A stretch of 64,000 nucleotides of DNA from CAJINA01 sp964636125 (lineage in GTDB: Bacteria; Desulfobacterota; Desulfobacteria; Desulfobacterales; CAJINA01). A program made the translations under genes and the position numbers. The notes beneath the pieces were generated by a model that worked only from the letters and a program-made list of their open reading frames with translations, ran no database searches and had not been told where the DNA came from. Below are positions 25,994 through 34,142 of the stretch, one piece after another (the first letter of the stretch is position 1; every line of letters begins with the position of its first letter). The DNA lies in NCBI GenBank assembly GCA_964636125.1, contig CAZWPX010000013.1, positions 20,319-84,318 on the forward strand, written 5' to 3'.

Positions 25994-27688
25994 ATGATAG
26001 GATATTCAAATTTGAAATGCCGATATCAGGGATTGATTTCAGGCGGCCTGATTTTGCTTGCAGTCCTGCTCCCGATCAATGCCCTGGCCGGGGGTGACGT
26101 GCAGACGCTCCAGCGGCAGCTTGAGCAGATGAACGAGCAGATGCGGGTTATCCAGGAAAAACTGGATAAAATGGAAACCGAGAACGTCGAGAAAAAGGCA
26201 GAAATTAAGGAGATTGACGAACGTCTGAACAAAACCGAACTGCACTCGGCAACCGATAAAGTCTCATTTGGTGTCGAGTTCAGAACAAGGGCGGACACCA
26301 TCCACTACCAGAATATGCGGGTTACCCCGCTCTCCTTTACCAGTGGGCTCATGAACCCTTTTCCAGCCGGCTTAAACGGTGCAACCCAGGCCCAGGCCCA
26401 GGCCCTGATGGCCGGCCTGAACGCCGCCGGCATGAACCCCCTCTCTGACCAGGCGGATGCCGACAACGATCTGATTCTAACCAACAAGTTCCGGCTGAAT
26501 ATGAAAGCCAAGGTGAATGATCAGCTCTCTTTTGCCGGCCGGTTAGCAGCCTACAAAGTGTTTGGTGACAGTACCGGTGTAGAGTATAACAACGGCAGCC
26601 TTGGGGATGTGACCTTTGACGGAACTACCTCCAGCCTGCCCCACGGTGACACTATCCGCATGGAACGGGCCTATTTTAACTACAAGTTCAATACCGGTTC
26701 GGTGCCGACCAATTTGTCTCTGGGCAGACGGCCCTCCACAGAAGGTCCGCCATTGGAATACTCCAATTACAGCCTCGAGGGCGGATCACCCCTGGCACCT
26801 ATTATTAACTGGCAGTTTGACGGCGCTTCCCTTAATTTCGGGTTGGAAGATGCGACCGGCATTCCCGGGGCGGCCTTCAAGCTCTGTTATGGCATGGGGT
26901 TTGAGTCGGACTGGGGCAACAGCGCCCAGGCGGATGTGAATGATGTGAACATGTTCGGGTTCATTGCCACGATGTTCGACAATGATGAAACCAGCGCGGT
27001 TTTAAATTACGCGCACGCCTCGGATGTCACTGACGGCTTTACAGGCTTGACGGTCATGCCGTTTACGGTAACTAAAAACAGCGCCGGGCAATATAACTTT
27101 ACACCCAACGACGGGCTTTTTGTTAGCCGGATCGAACCCGCCAGCAACATCGGTGACTGGGACGCCCTCTCTTTGCTTTTAAAAACAAATCTGGCCGAGC
27201 GGTTTACCGATATCGATCTTTTCCTGGCGACTTCATGGAGCCGTACCGATCCTTCGCAGATTTCAAAAAACCCCTGGTATGAATTGCAGGGGCAGGGGTT
27301 GCTGAGTTCTAATGGTAAGCTTGAGAGCCAGGACGGATACAGCATATACACTGGCGCAGTTTTCCCGATGCCTTTCGACGCCCGACTGGGTGTTGAGTAT
27401 AACTGGGGTTCCCAATACTGGTTCAATTTCACCGGTGCGGAAGACTCTCTGGTCGGCAGCAAACTGGCGGTCAGAGGGCAGGTCCTGGAAAGCTACTGGC
27501 TCCAGCCCATTGTGGAAGACAAATTTTTTCTCACCGCGGGCGGTCGTCTGTATGACTACCAGTATTCAGGCAGCGGTAACCCCCTGGGCGCTCCCGTGAA
27601 AATTGATGATTTGCGTTATACAGATACCCTCAATCCGGTAGTTGATGATGTGTGGAACGCTTACCTTTCAGCGACTTTGCGGTTTTAA
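25994..27688 (+). CDS. Outer membrane porin, DUF3373-like
   Basis: 564 residues from ATG 25994 (GGAGG five bases upstream). A signal peptide (ending NALA) is followed by a ~45-residue coiled coil (LQRQLEQMNEQMRVIQEKLD...) and then a long beta-rich region ending in a C-terminal aromatic strand, AYLSATLRF, typical of outer membrane beta-barrels. This resembles DUF3373 putative porins. As first gene behind the sigma-54 promoter and immediately before a YeeE/YedE transporter, it may bring the sulfur or selenium compound across the outer membrane. Confidence 0.8.
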   Translation: MIGYSNLKCRYQGLISGGLILLAVLLPINALAGGDVQTLQRQLEQMNEQMRVIQEKLDKMETENVEKKAEIKEIDERLNKTELHSATDKVSFGVEFRTRADTIHYQNMRVTPLSFTSGLMNPFPAGLNGATQAQAQALMAGLNAAGMNPLSDQADADNDLILTNKFRLNMKAKVNDQLSFAGRLAAYKVFGDSTGVEYNNGSLGDVTFDGTTSSLPHGDTIRMERAYFNYKFNTGSVPTNLSLGRRPSTEGPPLEYSNYSLEGGSPLAPIINWQFDGASLNFGLEDATGIPGAAFKLCYGMGFESDWGNSAQADVNDVNMFGFIATMFDNDETSAVLNYAHASDVTDGFTGLTVMPFTVTKNSAGQYNFTPNDGLFVSRIEPASNIGDWDALSLLLKTNLAERFTDIDLFLATSWSRTDPSQISKNPWYELQGQGLLSSNGKLESQDGYSIYTGAVFPMPFDARLGVEYNWGSQYWFNFTGAEDSLVGSKLAVRGQVLESYWLQPIVEDKFFLTAGGRLYDYQYSGSGNPLGAPVKIDDLRYTDTLNPVVDDVWNAYLSATLRF

Positions 27689-27720
27689 ATTTTAACCTGG
27701 CATTAACTTGAGGACGTTCA

Positions 27721-28917
27721 ATGGAAGCGCCGACCTTCTGGAACAGCATTAAAGAAGAAGCCCGGAATGATTATATGGCTGTCTTTGAACAGGACTGGCC
27801 CGCCTGGCTGGCCGGGATTTTCATAGCTGTTCTGGCGCTGATCATATTCCTGTGGAGTGGTCCATGGGGAATTGCCGGCGGATACCGCAACTGGGGTGAC
27901 TGGATATACTACCTTGCCGGAGTGACCGGTGAGCGGCCCGTCACCCCGTGGCTGAATACAATGTCGGTTTCCAACTTCGGTCTTTTTGCGGGCGCCCTGG
28001 CTTCCGCCCTGATGAGCCGTCAGTTCAAAATACGCAGGGCTCCGGGTATTGAATATGTGAAAGGAGTGGCCGGCGGTATTTTGATGGGAGCCGGGGCCGC
28101 GCTGGCAGGCGGCTGCAACGTCGGCGGGTTTTATACCGCCATCGGCGTGTTTTCCATGGGTGGCTACGCCATGATGTTCGGCCTCGGTACCGGTGCCTAT
28201 ATCGGTTTGCGGTACCTGTTATGGGAGATGGAGCACCTGACGCCCAAAATGGCCGCACCGAAACCGGCCGGGCATTCCCGGCCAGGTGTTTTGGACTGGG
28301 ACAAGATTCAGCCCTATCTCGGCGGCCTGATCATTGTTGCGGCAACCGGTGCCTTCTATCTCTACTCTGCTTTTGAAAAGACCCAGATCGGCGGGCTTCT
28401 CTGTTTCGGTCTTTTAATCGGTCTTGTCATGCACAGGTCCCGTTTCTGCTTTGTGCGGGCTTTCCGCTGTCCTTTTATGACCGGAGATGCGGAGATGGTC
28501 AGGGTGGTTGCCATGAGCCTGATGATATACGGCCTGGGGTCCGCGGTGATCAAGTGGAGTTATATTCAGCCCGATACCATGGGCGTTTATCATCCATTCT
28601 GGATGGGAAGTCTCATGGGCGGCCTGATTTTCGGGATCGGTATGATGCTGGCCGGTGGCTGTGCTTCCAGCACACTTTGGCGTATAGGGGAAGGGCATAC
28701 AAAACTGGTTGTTACCCTGGTTGCTTTTTCTTTAACCAATCCGCTGGCTTTGAATCTGATAAAAACTTCCGGCCTGGATGACACCCTGGGCAAAGGCGTA
28801 TTCATGCCCGGTGTTTTTACATGGCACCTGGGATTGCCGTTGTTTATGGGATTCCTGCTGTTCTGGGCCCTGGTTGCCATATGGAATGAAAAGACGGAAA
28901 AGTTTGTAATTTTCTAA
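27721..28917 (+). CDS. YeeE/YedE family sulfur-compound transporter
   Basis: 398 residues with about ten membrane helices. Three conserved cysteine sites mark the family: GAALAGGCNVGGFYT, MHRSRFCFVRAFRCPF and LAGGCASSTLWRIGEGH. YeeE-type proteins import thiosulfate by cysteine relay; YedE relatives occur with selenium genes. A TusA gene follows after 13 bases, the usual partner. Given UGA-containing rhodanese downstream, selenium-linked transport is possible but sulfur is equally likely. It belongs to the operon starting at the sigma-54 promoter. Confidence 0.9.
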   Translation: MEAPTFWNSIKEEARNDYMAVFEQDWPAWLAGIFIAVLALIIFLWSGPWGIAGGYRNWGDWIYYLAGVTGERPVTPWLNTMSVSNFGLFAGALASALMSRQFKIRRAPGIEYVKGVAGGILMGAGAALAGGCNVGGFYTAIGVFSMGGYAMMFGLGTGAYIGLRYLLWEMEHLTPKMAAPKPAGHSRPGVLDWDKIQPYLGGLIIVAATGAFYLYSAFEKTQIGGLLCFGLLIGLVMHRSRFCFVRAFRCPFMTGDAEMVRVVAMSLMIYGLGSAVIKWSYIQPDTMGVYHPFWMGSLMGGLIFGIGMMLAGGCASSTLWRIGEGHTKLVVTLVAFSLTNPLALNLIKTSGLDDTLGKGVFMPGVFTWHLGLPLFMGFLLFWALVAIWNEKTEKFVIF

Positions 28918-28930
28918 TAAAGGAGAAAAA

Positions 28931-29176
28931 ATGGATCTCAATACGATAAAAGCAGACACCACTGTGGATACCTCCGGGCTGACCTGCCCCATGCCGCTGC
29001 TGAAAACCAAAAAGGCCCTAAAGGGGATGGCCGCCGGTCAGATCCTTGAAATCCTGGGTACCGACCCGGGTTCAAAAAACGATATCCCCGATTTTGGCAA
29101 CAAGGGCGGCAACCAGTTTCTGGGTATGCTGGATGTTGAAAACGGCGCTACGAAATATTTCATCCAAAAGGGATAA
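28931..29176 (+). CDS. TusA family sulfurtransferase
   Basis: 81 residues. The acceptor cysteine lies in the signature GLTCPMPLLKTKKAL (CPxP), followed by LEILGTDPGSKNDIPDF. TusA proteins carry persulfide sulfur between partners in the cytoplasm; the related YedF is linked to selenium metabolism. AAAGGAG lies before the ATG. It sits between the YeeE/YedE transporter and a DsrE-family protein, a layout suggesting that imported sulfane sulfur is passed to TusA and on to DsrE. Confidence 0.92.
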   Translation: MDLNTIKADTTVDTSGLTCPMPLLKTKKALKGMAAGQILEILGTDPGSKNDIPDFGNKGGNQFLGMLDVENGATKYFIQKG

Positions 29177-29189
29177 CAGGAGTCTGAAA

Positions 29190-29477
29190 ATGAAAAAAGC
29201 AGCGGTGCTAATCAGGGATGTTGAGCAGCAGTACGAAGGGCTGCGAACAAGTCTGGGATTGCTCCTCGAAGCCACCGAGGTCCAGATGTTTGTCCTCCAT
29301 CACGAAATTGCCACTATGGATGAGGCCTACCAGGATAACATGGAATTTATTGATGAGATGGAGGGTGAGCGGTTCTCCAACAATTCCGCGAACGTGGAAA
29401 AATTCGGTTTTAAACATGTAACCCTGGCGGATGTTGCCGCAAAGATAAATCAGGCCGACATCGTCATCCCGTTTTAA
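29190..29477 (+). CDS. DsrE-family protein
   Basis: 95 residues, chosen at ATG 29190 with CAGGAG upstream and a 13-base gap from tusA. The start MKKAAVLIRDVEQQYEGLR and the end QADIVIPF fit the DsrE/DsrF-like alpha-beta fold of sulfur-relay proteins. It contains no cysteine, so unlike DsrE itself it cannot carry persulfide directly and may be a structural partner, like DsrF-type subunits. Confidence 0.7.
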   Translation: MKKAAVLIRDVEQQYEGLRTSLGLLLEATEVQMFVLHHEIATMDEAYQDNMEFIDEMEGERFSNNSANVEKFGFKHVTLADVAAKINQADIVIPF

Positions 29478-29488
29478 AAGGTGAACCA

Positions 29489-29662
29489 ATGAAAGTATTG
29501 AATATCCTAAGGTCGGAGCCCGATGAAACCGTGGAAAAACTTACTGAAGAACTGTCCAGCGTGAACGAAGCGTCCGTCGCGGTACTGTATGAAGACGATG
29601 TGGACTGGTCGGCGCTTGTGGACGATATTTTCGCCTACGACAAGGTGATTTGCTGGTGGTAA
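29489..29662 (+). CDS. 57-residue DsrH/TusB-like small protein (tentative)
   Basis: Short frame from ATG 29489 (AGGTGAACC upstream) to TAA. The sequence starts MKVLNILRSEPDETVEKL and ends DKVICWW, with a single cysteine three residues from the end. Position, right after a DsrE-family gene with an 11-base gap, and size suggest a reduced DsrH/TusB-like partner; similarity is too weak to be sure. Coding status is supported by spacing and codon use. Confidence 0.6.
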   Translation: MKVLNILRSEPDETVEKLTEELSSVNEASVAVLYEDDVDWSALVDDIFAYDKVICWW

Positions 29663-29752
29663 CAGCTAGTTCAATTCATATAAATGTCGGGTATAAGCTG
29701 GATGTCTTCACCCAACCGGGCTGCTACCGGCCAACCAAAGGAGGCACTGCAA

Positions 29753-30229
29753 ATGGATAAGGACCTTGCCGCAGCCGTAATGCTGGAACGCTGCGCCTGC
29801 TATGATCGATCCCTTGATTCTGCCAGAAAAGTGCTGGAGAAGAAATCCGTTGACAGTGATGAAGCATTCTGGGCCCGGAAAATCGTCAAGTCCCTTGGTG
29901 AAGCGTTTCTAAAACAGCGCTTTGTTGACAAAGCGATGGAGTGTTATCGGCTTATTGTCAGGTACGCACCGGACCCGGAGGTCTGTGCTGAAGGCAGCGA
30001 ATCCACGACTTTTGCGGATCTCGGGCCGAATGTTATACCGGTATCAACAAAGGTGAGCCGGGATGTTCATGAAATGCTCACCAGCCTGAGGTCCATTGCC
30101 GAAAACCGTGATAAAAGTGAACCTGACCTGGTCAGGGAGGGAATCTATCTTCTGATCCTTAAGTACGCTACGGATAGCAAGCTCAGAGAACTTATAATGG
30201 AGAAGATGGAAAACGTGTTAAACGAATGA
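29753..30229 (+). CDS. Helical protein of unknown function in the sulfur cluster
   Basis: 158 residues from ATG 29753, which has AAAGGAGG upstream; the longer upstream frame lacks such a site. Mostly alpha-helical, with TPR-like pairing in the first half (WARKIVKSLGEAFLKQRF, DKAMECYRLIVRYAP) and a charged C-terminal helix. Cysteines are at ~16, ~18 and in ECYRL and EVCAEG. No family recognised. It lies between the DsrH-like and second DsrE-like genes in the same direction, so it is probably part of the same transcript. Confidence 0.7.
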   Translation: MDKDLAAAVMLERCACYDRSLDSARKVLEKKSVDSDEAFWARKIVKSLGEAFLKQRFVDKAMECYRLIVRYAPDPEVCAEGSESTTFADLGPNVIPVSTKVSRDVHEMLTSLRSIAENRDKSEPDLVREGIYLLILKYATDSKLRELIMEKMENVLNE

Positions 30230-30247
30230 TGGAAAGGAATTTATACC

Positions 30248-30562
30248 ATGGCTGATTCTTTGGGAATATTGGTTAGCTCGGACAAATACCTGGATTACGT
30301 GGTCCAATTGACCGGGGCGGCCCATGAAAAAGGTAAAGAGGTGGAAATTTTTTTCAGCGGAAAGGGCGTGTTGCTTTCTCTGGATCCGAAATTCAAACAA
30401 CTGGTCGGAAAGGCCAAGCTTTCAATCTGTGACATCAGCTTCCGGTCAAATGGGCTCCACGGGCGCGAAGAAGAGGTCCCCGGGGTAGGGTTTAAGGACT
30501 TTGCGACCCAGGCCCGCAATGCGGAGATGGTTGCCCGCGTGGACCGGTATGTTGTTTTTTAG
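30248..30562 (+). CDS. DsrE-like (DsrE/F) protein with conserved cysteine
   Basis: 104 residues. MADSLGILVSSDKYLDYVV is a typical DsrE-like first strand and helix, EVEIFFSGKGVLLSL the second, and the single cysteine lies in KLSICDISFRSNGL, the position used by DsrE2/peroxiredoxin-like relatives for persulfide. GGAAAG precedes the ATG at 18 bases from the previous gene. It is likely the cysteine-bearing carrier of this cluster, since the first DsrE protein has none. Confidence 0.78.
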   Translation: MADSLGILVSSDKYLDYVVQLTGAAHEKGKEVEIFFSGKGVLLSLDPKFKQLVGKAKLSICDISFRSNGLHGREEEVPGVGFKDFATQARNAEMVARVDRYVVF

Positions 30563-30609
30563 AAAAAAAGTAAATTATACTGAAATTAATATTTCAAAAG
30601 GAGGCAGTA

Positions 30610-30951
30610 ATGAAAAAAATTATCTTATTGGTGACGGCTATCATCTTTGTTTTTACATCCGCAGGCCTTGTGTTTGCGGCCGACAAAGGGAACAAACGGA
30701 AAGGCAAATACACCTACCGCAAGGTATACAAAGCCTGCATGGCGCGTGGAGAAGTCGATTCGCCGAAACCTATCGTCAACCCGGATGCCAAGACACAGGC
30801 GCAGTGGACGCGAACATTTGAAAAGAAAGATTTCGCGATTTTTAAATGTAAGCCGGAGTGGGATGCCCTTGGGGAAAAGGATCTCCTGGATATTTACACA
30901 TACCTGTACTCTTTTGCGGCGGATTCACCTACACCGGCAAAATGTAAATAG
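30610..30951 (+). CDS. Small exported protein related to cytochrome c but lacking CXXCH
   Basis: 113 residues with a signal peptide (ending FVFTSAGLVFA) and AAAGGAGG before the ATG. The mature part has cysteines in KACMARG, FKCKPEW and the last but one residue, and a helix EKDLLDIYTYLYSFAADSP that resembles the C-terminal helix of class I cytochromes c. A haem-binding CXXCH is absent: where one might expect C-H the sequence reads C-M-A. It could be a non-haem periplasmic thiol protein. It is followed by a repeat element and then the rhodanese selenoprotein. Confidence 0.7.
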   Translation: MKKIILLVTAIIFVFTSAGLVFAADKGNKRKGKYTYRKVYKACMARGEVDSPKPIVNPDAKTQAQWTRTFEKKDFAIFKCKPEWDALGEKDLLDIYTYLYSFAADSPTPAKCK

Positions 30952-30954
30952 TAT

Positions 30955-31116
30955 CCGCCCGCAAGCGGCATCTTTTGGCCCCGAGCGGTATTTTCGCTCT
31001 TTTGATATCCTCGAAATAGCGCACTATGCACCACGATAGGCACTTGCTACGCGACGCCTGCGGTATCAAAATCGCTCAAGCCTTGCTCTGAACCAAAAGC
31101 TACCATTTGTGGGCAG
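30955..31116. repeat. MITE/REP-like inverted-repeat element, copy 1
   Basis: The left arm (30955-30978, CCGCCCGCAAGCGGCATCTT plus TTGG) is matched by an inverted right arm (31093-31116) at about 18 of 24 positions. Inside, GAGCGGTATTTTCGCTC and TTTTGATA have inverted counterparts (TATCAAAATCGCTC). The left part, including the preceding TAGTATC, recurs at 37734. No ORF inside. Confidence 0.6.
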
Positions 31117-31158
31117 ACACTAAATAGTTTATTGGTTAACCCTAAACTGGAGGTAAAC

Positions 31159-32286
31159 ATGAAATTCAGCAAATTGACAACCCTGGCAGTCGGCCTGATG
31201 CTGCTTGTGGCGGTGGGGTTCGGTTGCACGACGACCCAGTCGGCCACCAAGGAGACCCCGGCCAAGGCTGAAGCGGCTGCGTGGAAATTTCACGACATCG
31301 TCGATGTGAAATTTGTCCAGCAGTACGCCAAGATCCCCAGGCCGGAAAAGTCTTTGATCATTGACTCCCGGCCCAAGCGGCCCAAGTTCGACAAGGGCTA
31401 CATTCCCGCGGCCGTGAGCATTCCGGACAGCAAGTTTGCCAAGATGACCGACCAGCTGCCCGCGGACAAGACCGCCGTGCTCATATTCTATTGCCAGGGG
31501 CCCACTTGAAAGCTGAGTCACAAATCCGCCTGGAAGGCGGAAAAACTCGGTTATAAGAATGTAAAGGTTTTCGAAGACGGCTTTCCCGTTTGGAAGAAGA
31601 CTGCCGGCAATTACTACGCCGTGGAAGTCAGCTGGGTAAAAAGCAAGATTGATAAGCAGGCCAACGTGGTCTTCGTGGACTCCCGTCCCACCCGTCCCAA
31701 GTACGTCAAGGGCCACATCCCGGGCGCCATCAGCATCCCTGACAGCAAGTTCGACAAGATGACCGCCGAACTGCCGGCCGACAAGAGTACGCCGCTGAGT
31801 TTCTATTGCGGCGGGTACACCTGAAAGCTCAGCCATAAGTCCGCCAGGAAGGCGGTCAAACTTGGTTATAAAGATGTATCTGTATTTGCAGCGGGCTACC
31901 CGGCCTGGAAAAAAGTTGCTGGTGCGGCTCCCGTAGCGGTTAAAGCCGGCGGCGAGGAAGGCACCATCGACATCGCCACCTTCGAGAAAATCATGAAAGA
32001 GAATCCCGGGAGCATTATGCTCATCGATGTACGGGACAAGGACGAGTTCGACAAGGGCACTCTCAAGACGGCCGTCAACATTCCGGTGGACAACCTGGAA
32101 GACAAGATTGCGACGCTGCCGAAAGACAAGCCCGTCGTCTTCATCTGCGGCACCGGTGCCCGCAGCGGGGAATCCTACTACATGGTCCAGGACGTTCGCC
32201 CGGAACTCAAGAACGTCTATTACATCGACGGGGAACTGACCATTAACAAAGACGGTTCCTTTAAAATCAAACCGCCGGCGCCCTGA
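31159..32286 (+). CDS. Triple-rhodanese lipoprotein selenoprotein, two UGA codons read as Sec
   Basis: A single 375-residue frame if TGA at 31507 (codon 117) and 31822 (codon 222) are read through. The start has a GGAGG site and a lipoprotein signal (LLVAVGFGC). Domains 1 and 2 are near-duplicates 105 codons apart, each with DSRP, IPDSKF and an active loop CQGPT-U-KLSHKSA or CGGYT-U-KLSHKSA, that is C-x4-U with Cys112/Sec117 and Cys217/Sec222. Domain 3 has a canonical loop CGTGAR at Cys330. Both UGAs are followed at identical distance by a SECIS-like hairpin. Rhodaneses transfer sulfane sulfur; a C-x4-Sec pair suggests a redox-active, periplasm-facing version. Three separate broken genes would not keep this symmetry. 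Confidence 0.88.
31515..31548 (+). promoter_or_regulatory. SECIS-like element 1
   Basis: Outer pairing GAGT/ACTC (31515-31518 with 31545-31548), inner 6-bp stem TCCGCC/GGCGGA, loop TGGAA (31531-31535) with G in the second position. The loop begins 22 bases after the UGA, within the range of bacterial SECIS elements. Confidence 0.7.
31837..31863 (+). promoter_or_regulatory. SECIS-like element 2
   Basis: Outer pairing AAGT/ACTT (31837-31840 with 31860-31863), inner 5-bp stem CCGCC/GGCGG, loop AGGAA (31846-31850) with G in the second position, 22 bases after the second UGA. Base changes relative to element 1 (GAGT/ACTC to AAGT/ACTT) keep pairing. Confidence 0.7.
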
Positions 32287-32310
32287 TACGGATCCGGCCT
32301 AAACCTATAA

Positions 32311-32352
32311 CCTTTGCACCTGCCTGCAGTTATCGGAGGGCAGGTGCAAAGG
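32311..32352 (+). terminator. Strong hairpin after the rhodanese gene
   Basis: Perfect 14-bp stem CCTTTGCACCTGCC / GGCAGGTGCAAAGG with a 14-base loop. There is no T tract, so it may be a transcript-end or mRNA-processing structure separating the sulfur-relay genes from the cytochromes. Confidence 0.5.
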
Positions 32353-32513
32353 CATTAACAGGGTGATGCCCGTGTCCGGTGATTGCCCTGTCCAGCTTGG
32401 TCGTTACCTGCTTGACAAAGGTGAACGATACCGCGTAAGCTGTCGAAATATTTTATTTCTGGGCAGAAGTTTTGCATAACTCAACTGATACACGCGTAGA
32501 TGAGGAAAGGTAA

Positions 32514-34139
32514 ATGAAACCCTTTAAACTGATGAATCTGCTGGCTGTGGGATTGGCGGTTCTACTGGCCGCCGGGTCGGCCACTGGGGCGCCGGAGGCT
32601 GAAGGTGAAGCGCAGGCCCCGGGGAGAACCATGGCACAGCAGGCGACCAAAGAGAAGAAGTTGTGGGTCACTGTAAACCACGGCAACGTGAAGGCACTCA
32701 AGCAGAAGTTCAAATCAGGGCCCGAAGTGACCCAGGCGTGCCTCTCCTGCCACTCGGAAGCGGAAAACCAGTTTCAAAAGACGATCCACTGGACCTGGCA
32801 GGCCGGCCATGACAGCAACGGTGCGATCATCGGCAAGGCCGGCCATTCTCTGAATAATTTTTGTATCTCCGGCAATATGAACCAGGATAAGGGCTGCCTG
32901 TCCTGTCACCCCGGCTGGGGCAAGAAAACCGAGAGCATTAATTGCCTGGTCTGTCATGGTCAAACGGATATCAACTGGGAAGAGTCTTTTGAAGATTACG
33001 AGGCCTTTGCAGCGTCCGATGATCCCGAAGAGCTCGAGATTGCTCAAGAGATAAGCGGTAACATCCAGGCCGCGGTGGTCGATATCAGTCGGCCGACCCG
33101 TAAGAACTGCGGTTCCTGCCATTTTCGAGGCGGCGGCGGCGACGGCGTGAAGCACGGGGATCTGGATTCATCCCTCACCAAGCCGAATAAAAATCTGGAT
33201 GTGCATATGGGCACCGATGGACAGAATTTCAATTGCACCCGTTGCCATACCACCTCCATGCACAATATCGCCGGGCGGATATACACCGAGCCGGCGTTTA
33301 CGGACCGTAAAAGTCTGATTGAAGATGACCTGACCTCCAAGATTACCTGCGAATCGTGCCACAGCGCCAAACCTCACAAGGCGGGGTCTAAAGCCAACGA
33401 CCACACGGACAAGGTGGCCTGCCAGAGCTGTCACATCCCCACATTTGCGCGGGTTAACCCCACGAAGATGTCATGGGACTGGGCCCAGTCGGGTAAGCTC
33501 AAGGACGGCAAGCCCTATAAAACCAAGGGAGAATTCGGCAAACATGATTACCTCACAATCAAGGGCCAGATGAAATGGGCCAAGGATGTCAAGCCGACGT
33601 ACGCCTGGTTCAACGGGTCCATTGAAAGTTTTACGGCCCGCGATGCCATTGATCCTTCCGGTACGGTAAAGCTCAGCCAACCGGTCGGCGGACCGCAGGA
33701 TCCGAATTCCCGGATTTTTCCGTTCAAGGTTCACAGCGGGAATCAGCCTTACGACAAGATCAACAAAACCCTTTTGGTGCCCCTGCTGTCGGGACCCAAG
33801 GGCTACTGGAAGACGCTTGACTGGAAAGATGCTCTGCAGAGAGGAAATGACGCCGTGGGCGTTCCCTTTTCGGGTGAGTTCGATTTCGTACGAACCACCT
33901 ATGTTTTTCCAACCACCCACATGGTAGCCCCCAGGGATAATGTGGTAAATTGTACGGAGTGCCACATTCAACAGGACAGCCGCCTGGCGGATATCACCGG
34001 GGTGTACATGCCCGGTCGTGACCGTTTCATGATTCTGGATTCTCTGGGCTGGATCGCCATTCTGGGCGCGCTGCTCGGGGTCTGCCTGCATGGACTCGGG
34101 CGTGTGTTTACCAAAAGCAACGGCCAGAAGGAGGACTGA
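32514..34139 (+). CDS. Octaheme c-type cytochrome, tetrathionate reductase (OTR) family
   Basis: 541 residues with a signal peptide and eight CXXCH haem sites: CLSCH (76-80), a second CLSCH, CLVCH, CGSCH, CTRCH, CESCH, CQSCH and CTECH. Spacing and surrounding sequence (SLNNFCISGN before site 2; MSWDWAQSG; MKWAKDVKPTYAWFNG) resemble the periplasmic octaheme tetrathionate reductase family, which can reduce tetrathionate, nitrite or hydroxylamine in vitro. A C-terminal membrane helix (LGWIAILGALLGVCLHGL) anchors it. It is followed after 3 bases by a cytochrome b gene, so it probably exchanges electrons with the quinone pool. Confidence 0.9.
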   Translation: MKPFKLMNLLAVGLAVLLAAGSATGAPEAEGEAQAPGRTMAQQATKEKKLWVTVNHGNVKALKQKFKSGPEVTQACLSCHSEAENQFQKTIHWTWQAGHDSNGAIIGKAGHSLNNFCISGNMNQDKGCLSCHPGWGKKTESINCLVCHGQTDINWEESFEDYEAFAASDDPEELEIAQEISGNIQAAVVDISRPTRKNCGSCHFRGGGGDGVKHGDLDSSLTKPNKNLDVHMGTDGQNFNCTRCHTTSMHNIAGRIYTEPAFTDRKSLIEDDLTSKITCESCHSAKPHKAGSKANDHTDKVACQSCHIPTFARVNPTKMSWDWAQSGKLKDGKPYKTKGEFGKHDYLTIKGQMKWAKDVKPTYAWFNGSIESFTARDAIDPSGTVKLSQPVGGPQDPNSRIFPFKVHSGNQPYDKINKTLLVPLLSGPKGYWKTLDWKDALQRGNDAVGVPFSGEFDFVRTTYVFPTTHMVAPRDNVVNCTECHIQQDSRLADITGVYMPGRDRFMILDSLGWIAILGALLGVCLHGLGRVFTKSNGQKED

Positions 34140-34142
34140 TTC

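Noticed and set aside
31129..31836. 235-codon open frame on the minus strand across the rhodanese gene
   Set aside because: It is the antisense shadow of a GC-biased duplicated gene; it has no ribosome binding site and no recognisable protein, while the plus frame shows rhodanese motifs throughout.
31159..32286. Interpretation as three separate small rhodanese genes or a pseudogene
   Set aside because: Both UGAs occupy the same functional position in duplicated domains, each is followed by a hairpin at the same distance, coding sequence continues between them and no other stops occur.
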